Made by a program: the position numbers and the translations under genes. This document shows positions 33,831-37,260 of a stretch of 37,260 bases of DNA, piece after piece. Under the pieces are notes generated by a model. The model did not search any database. It saw only the letters and a program-made list of their open reading frames with translations, and was not told the DNA's origin. The stretch comes from Methanobacterium sp. UBA279 (GTDB lineage Archaea > Methanobacteriota > Methanobacteria > Methanobacteriales > Methanobacteriaceae), in the NCBI GenBank assembly GCA_002502855.1, contig DAQK01000053.1, forward strand, positions 1-37,260, in the 5' to 3' direction. Every line of letters starts with the position of its first letter. Positions within the stretch are counted from its first letter, which is position 1.

Positions 33831-34039
33831 GAATATGGAAAAGCCAGATGAGATGGAAAGATTTCAAAATGGAAAGGCGGCGCTCTTTACCTTTGCATTT
33901 TATGGTTTAACCTTGTTAGCCTGGTCATTGTACGATTTTTTCACTAAATGCGACTTGGGGTGGCAATTTATAAATTTTACTCATGGGTAATGTAATATTC
34001 TTCGGATCAAGGTTGATATACAGCAGGAAAATGAGTTAG
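33829..34039 (+). pseudogene. Small two-helix membrane protein gene with a frameshift
   Basis: The ATG at 33829, with a strong AGGAGG SD, reads MNMEKPDEMERFQNGKAALF, a hydrophobic helix, and then stops at 33988-33990. Just before the stop another frame takes over as MGNVIFFGSRLIYSRKMS to the TAG at 34037-34039. A single indel near 33975-33985 accounts for this. The whole would be about 68 residues and follows the XRE gene, so it belongs to the same module. The short 53-residue version could still be made. Confidence 0.55.
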
Positions 34040-34066
34040 GAGATACATGGACTGATTTAGGTTGAA

Positions 34067-34798
34067 TTAACCAACCAAACCATGGTAAATCAACAAGAGA
34101 CTTGCCAGGGCAATGGCAAGTAGGACTATTTTTTTGAAGATACTCTGCGGCGTGACACCCACTATCCGTTTACCTGCGTAAGATCCGACTATCCCTATTA
34201 CAATCAAAATGGGTATGTAGTAATAAAATTGAGGGTCAAGGAGGTTATTTGAAAAGTATACGGGAATTCTTGCAGCGTCGATAATCACCGCAATGGCAGA
34301 AATGGTGGCCACATATTTGATTTTATCCAGATCATATGAGATGAGAAAAGCACCCCTCAAGGCCCCTCCAATTCCAAGCAAGCCCTGTAAAAATCCCGAT
34401 AAACCACCACCAATCAGGGTGTTAGATCTGGTGGCGGCCACTTTAAAATCAGGACGTAATAGGGAATAAATGGAAAATATCAGTAGGAATATCCCTAAAA
34501 GAATTTCCAGTGTAAGTTGGGGGATGAATATTACCAGATAAGCCCCGATGATGGTTAAAATTATACTGGGCACACCAAATAGGATGATCAGTCTCTTATC
34601 CAGCCCTTCTCGGAAAAAGCCCACCGCACCCACATTTCCAGAGATATGGGTGATGGCCACCAGAACTAAAGCTGTTTGAAAATCCAGGAAAAATAGAGCC
34701 ATAGGTAGAAAAATGGTGGATGTACCGAATCCAGCCACTGTCCCCACCACTATGGAAAGGAAGGCCACTATGAAAAAAAGTAAGATCAGCTCATACAT
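34067..34798 (-). CDS. Sulfite exporter TauE/SafE family membrane protein
   Basis: A 243-residue polytopic membrane protein with about eight helices in two related halves. Family marks are the N-terminal GTVAGFGTSTIFLP (~18-31) and the second-half GGGLSGFLQGLLGIGGALRG (~130-149), the paired G-x-GG/G-x-G loops of TauE/SafE. Members export sulfoacetate, sulfite or other small organic anions; the substrate here is unknown. It stands alone and converges with the decayed module on the left. Confidence 0.87.
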   Translation of the reverse strand: MYELILLFFIVAFLSIVVGTVAGFGTSTIFLPMALFFLDFQTALVLVAITHISGNVGAVGFFREGLDKRLIILFGVPSIILTIIGAYLVIFIPQLTLEILLGIFLLIFSIYSLLRPDFKVAATRSNTLIGGGLSGFLQGLLGIGGALRGAFLISYDLDKIKYVATISAIAVIIDAARIPVYFSNNLLDPQFYYYIPILIVIGIVGSYAGKRIVGVTPQSIFKKIVLLAIALASLLLIYHGLVG

Positions 34799-34887
34799 CT
34801 CATTTTTTTTAGATATGTTTTTAATTTGAGAGATAATTTTATTTTAAAGATAAAATTTTTTTATTTTAAGAAACTACACTTTAAAAG

Positions 34888-35592
34888 TTAAAGACTCTTT
34901 TTACGATGAGTTTCACTATTGCAGGAACTGTCCAGTTTAATCCCACTGTTATTTGGTAGAATTGCACCCATTTTCTCCAGCACAGCCCTGGAATCGACTT
35001 TGGTATTTACACATCCATCCCGGAGGAGGGGTACTCCCTGGACAGGGTAATTGGAGAGATTCATCATACATAGGTTAAGATCCTGGTAACAGGCCACTCC
35101 CAGAATGGCTTTGAATTTATTCTGTTCCACGATTTTCTTTAAAAATTGTGATCCGGGAATTATATAGACCTTATAACCCATCTCTTCTCCTTTATTTTTC
35201 AAAACGCCAATCACGCATTTATTACAGTTTTTACATACTATTCCGGATGTTTCCAGGTTGGCCTGGCACTCGGCATGTCTTAAACAGTGGGGGAGTACTA
35301 AAATCTTATCTTTAGGTTTTATTTTATTGAAGAGTTTTTCGTTAACTTTGTTTCTTACTTCCACACCTATCTGGTCTACTATCTTCCCATCGACACCCAC
35401 CTGTTCTGAGAATTTCTTAAACAGGCCATAGAAAACATCCACAGTGAAGAGTAGTAATCTAGGGAAAATCAGTCTATTCTCCTTAATTTGCATTCTGCCC
35501 AGAATGAGAGTGGTTGATAGCAAAACCAGGAGAAATAAACCTACGATAAATACTAGCTGTCCGAGTATCTGGTAAAAATCATAAATCGACAT
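34888..35592 (-). CDS. DUF116 family protein
   Basis: A 234-residue protein with one or two N-terminal membrane helices (~10-32) and a cytosolic cysteine-rich domain: LPHCLRHAECQANLETSG, then CKNCNKC (~116-123) and GVACYQDLNLCM (~165-176). It matches DUF116, found in methanogens and anaerobic bacteria, of unknown function. The Cys spacing suggests an iron-sulfur cluster or zinc. It is transcribed alone, 89 bases from the TauE/SafE gene. Confidence 0.82.
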   Translation of the reverse strand: MSIYDFYQILGQLVFIVGLFLLVLLSTTLILGRMQIKENRLIFPRLLLFTVDVFYGLFKKFSEQVGVDGKIVDQIGVEVRNKVNEKLFNKIKPKDKILVLPHCLRHAECQANLETSGIVCKNCNKCVIGVLKNKGEEMGYKVYIIPGSQFLKKIVEQNKFKAILGVACYQDLNLCMMNLSNYPVQGVPLLRDGCVNTKVDSRAVLEKMGAILPNNSGIKLDSSCNSETHRKKSL

Positions 35593-35745
35593 AGGAGTAA
35601 CCTTTTTTAAAAGATATATTTACTTATTTTAACCTTAGTGAAAAATTTAATTTATTCTAATTTATATGTTTTTTCATTCGAGCTTAATGAAATTTTAAAA
35701 TTCCAGATTATTAACTTAATTATCTAGTTATTATTTAATTTTAAA

Positions 35746-36228
35746 TTACAATTTTTCAACTATAAAATCAGCGGATCCCTTTATCTCCACACCACCGTTC
35801 ACGGCCTGTATTTCAACACCGGAAAGGTCTTCGCAGGCGCAGAGAATATCCTGTTCAGGATGAGTACCTGGTTGTATTCCACAATCCAGTCGGATAAGAT
35901 CTCCGCAGGATACAACAATGCTTAGTCTCTTGGATGTGGGATGGTTTTCTGGGAGAACAACGATGGGAGAGGCATGATCTTTCAGGAGATGGATCATACA
36001 TCTTACACCTTTTTCTGCCATCTCCCCGACAGAAAATACAGAAACAGCTATCAAATCATCGGCCTGGAGAAATTGGACTACTTCTTCGCCATCAGGTGTT
36101 CCTATGAATATCTGCAGGTCTTTTGAGGCTTTGACTATTCCCAGTTCTCCAGAGCTTCCCTTTAAAAACAAAATTTCATCAGGACTTAACTTGACTCTTC
36201 TACGTTGTCTGACTGACATGAAGGACAT
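35746..36228 (-). CDS. Conserved-looking protein of unknown function
   Basis: A 160-residue soluble protein with a basic start (SVRQRRRVKLSPDEIL), a beta-rich middle (GELGIVKASKDLQIFIGTPD) and a short cysteine pair (ILCACEDL) near residue 130. I recognise no family. Its start (ATG at 36228, or 36219) lies within the 3' end of the zinc-ribbon gene in another frame, an overlap of about 43 bases, so it is likely translated by coupling; no good SD is visible. Confidence 0.65.
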   Translation of the reverse strand: MSFMSVRQRRRVKLSPDEILFLKGSSGELGIVKASKDLQIFIGTPDGEEVVQFLQADDLIAVSVFSVGEMAEKGVRCMIHLLKDHASPIVVLPENHPTSKRLSIVVSCGDLIRLDCGIQPGTHPEQDILCACEDLSGVEIQAVNGGVEIKGSADFIVEKL

Positions 36229-36341
36229 ACTACTCTTTTTCCAATACCTCTAAACTCATTTCCACAATCCAGGCACCGGTACTTTTTAGTTTTTAGTTTT
36301 TTCATTTTAATGTCAGCCATCGGACCGCCAACAGTACACAT
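36186..36341 (-). CDS. Small zinc-ribbon protein
   Basis: A 51-residue basic protein with CLDCGNEFRG and CPSCQ, two Cys pairs that form a rubredoxin-like zinc ribbon. The start is the ATG at 36339-36341: GGTGAT (36347-36352) is five bases upstream and a TATA-like aataaatatc lies at 36374-36383. The downstream ATG at 36320 is in frame but lacks that SD. The gene overlaps the next one by about 43 bases. It may bind nucleic acid or serve as a partner of that gene's product; this is inference. Confidence 0.7.
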   Translation of the reverse strand: MCTVGGPMADIKMKKLKTKKYRCLDCGNEFRGIGKRVVCPSCQSDNVEESS

Positions 36342-36383
36342 TTCATATCACCATGTGAGTGTATGTAAACCGGGATATTTATT

Positions 36384-36599
36384 TTTTGTGTAACGTTTTT
36401 TTTTAAACAATTTTTTATTATGGGATTGTCCCATTTGTCTATTTTTTTTAGGTTGATTTATGTTTGGTGTTTTTGTTTAAATTAAGAATTTGTTGGGTTT
36501 TTTACACTTGAAGCTGTTCTTCAACGTTTTTTTATATTATTTATCGTTAGTTTTAGTATTATTTATGGTTTTTGGTGTTGGAGGGTGTTGTTTTTTTAT
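36384..36599. other. T-rich intergenic stretch
   Basis: Strongly T-rich on the plus strand, with no ORF I can support on either strand. It probably contains the degraded 3' end of the mobile element that follows. No clear terminal inverted repeat was found. Confidence 0.35.
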
Positions 36600-37260
36600 A
36601 TTTAATGGGTATTATTTGCTGGGTTTTTTTTAGTTATGGTGTTAGGTTTTTGTGTATTATTTTTTATGTTGTGTGCTATTGTTTGTAGTGTTAGTTCTGT
36701 TTGTGCTTTTTTTATGGTTCTTCTTTTGTATTTCTGGGAATTTGCGTGATTTTTTTTGATGATTGCGAAGTAGGTTTCTCCTGTGTGGAATCTTTTTTTT
36801 GTAGGTTTTTCTTCCGAGATCTGAATTGTAATTCTCGTTCATTTTTATTCTTAATGGGATGTGCGGTGTGGAAAATTTCTTTTTTTCTTCCTTTGCAGCA
36901 TTCCTGGTTGTAGGTGCATGTTTTGCATTTGGTTGTGGAGTATACTCTGTTTAATACCTTGTTTAACTTTCGGTTGTTTTTGATAGGTTAATTTTTGGTT
37001 TTCTGGGCAAACATAGACGTCTTGATCCCATAAATATTGGAAATTATGTTTTTTGAACCTGTTTTCAGGTTTGGAGTGCTTGATATGTATGCTTTCGGTT
37101 TTATCGGGCATGATTGTTATGATATTGTTTTTTATAAGTGTATTCTGCTGCTTCATCAGTTAAATAGCCGTTATCTGCGGTTATATATTGCGGGTGCTTT
37201 GTTAAATTCGTTTTTTACTTCTTGTGGCCATGGGAATAAACTGATGATGATCCGGTGGGG
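36600..37260 (-). pseudogene. IS1182-like transposase fragment with several frameshifts
   Basis: Read leftwards from the window edge, short frames join into an IS1182-type DDE transposase: QYITADNGYLTDEAAEY (~37150-37205), KHSKPENRFKKHNFQYLW with YVCPENQKLTY (~36990-37080), the Cys motif CKTCTYNQECCKGRKKEIF (~36880-36930), then KKTYKKRFHTGETYFAIIKK and LTLQTIAHNIK (~36640-36800), which holds the last catalytic Glu region. At least three frame changes separate these, so the element is inactive. Coding composition is very A-rich, unlike the neighbours. The 5' part lies beyond the window. Confidence 0.75.

Noticed and set aside
1..37260. tRNA or rRNA genes
   Set aside because: I saw no cloverleaf-like or rRNA-like sequence in the gaps; a covariance-model search would be needed to exclude small RNAs.

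Overview
The window comes from a methanogenic archaeon of the Methanobacteriales, most likely a mesophilic Methanobacterium. The evidence is archaeal transcription factor B, H/ACA protein Gar1, ribosomal protein eS1, archaeal DnaG, archaeal UMP kinase, archaeal-type phosphoglycerate mutase, an AqpM-like aquaporin, and methanogen-restricted families (DUF2193, DUF2180, DUF2116, DUF211). Promoters look archaeal: AT-rich TATA elements with purine-rich Shine-Dalgarno (SD) sites of the GGAGG or GGTGAT type.

Layout. 1-240 holds the 3' end of an unidentified ORF. 359-4517 carries UMP kinase, a small Zn-ribbon membrane protein, a GerW/YtfJ-like protein, a 54-residue ORF, and an orphan MEDS-PAS-PAS histidine kinase. 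4752-8348 is information processing and membrane genes on the minus strand (gar1-tfb, a flippase-like protein, an RraA-like protein and DUF211). 8670-11902 is a plus-strand run of UPF0292 Toprim protein, DnaG primase and a Lon-like AAA+ ATPase that has no protease domain. 12096-14333 holds XerA-type recombinase, BioY and DUF1284.

14370-23326 is a nearly continuous minus-strand block read from right to left: eS1, DUF92, apgM, glmM, glmU, gamma-carbonic anhydrase, hisC, an NrdG-type activase and an ASCH-TPR fusion. GlmM and GlmU together make UDP-N-acetylglucosamine. The ASCH-TPR gene appears to start with AUA.

23.3-34.1 kb is a decaying accessory region. It mixes intact genes (NifX-like, methyltransferase, iron-sulfur flavoprotein, DUF2193-DUF2180-aqpM, NudC) with broken ones: glutamine synthetase-like, a CPA1 antiporter, a small unknown gene, an RNase III remnant, two DUF2178 genes and a small membrane protein. 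One intact XRE regulator sits among the broken membrane genes. After intact TauE/SafE, DUF116 and two overlapping small genes, the window ends in a frameshifted, A-rich IS1182-like transposase.

The most unusual signal is structural. At least five genes carry short tandem duplications (14 to 41 bp, three of them about 30 bp) placed exactly over their start or stop codons: gerW 3' end, tfb 5' end, gamma-CA 5' end, methyltransferase 3' end and flavoprotein 3' end. A smaller one covers the SD site at 33803. In the three 5' cases the extra copy has lost its start codon. In two 3' cases the extra copies keep a stop codon.
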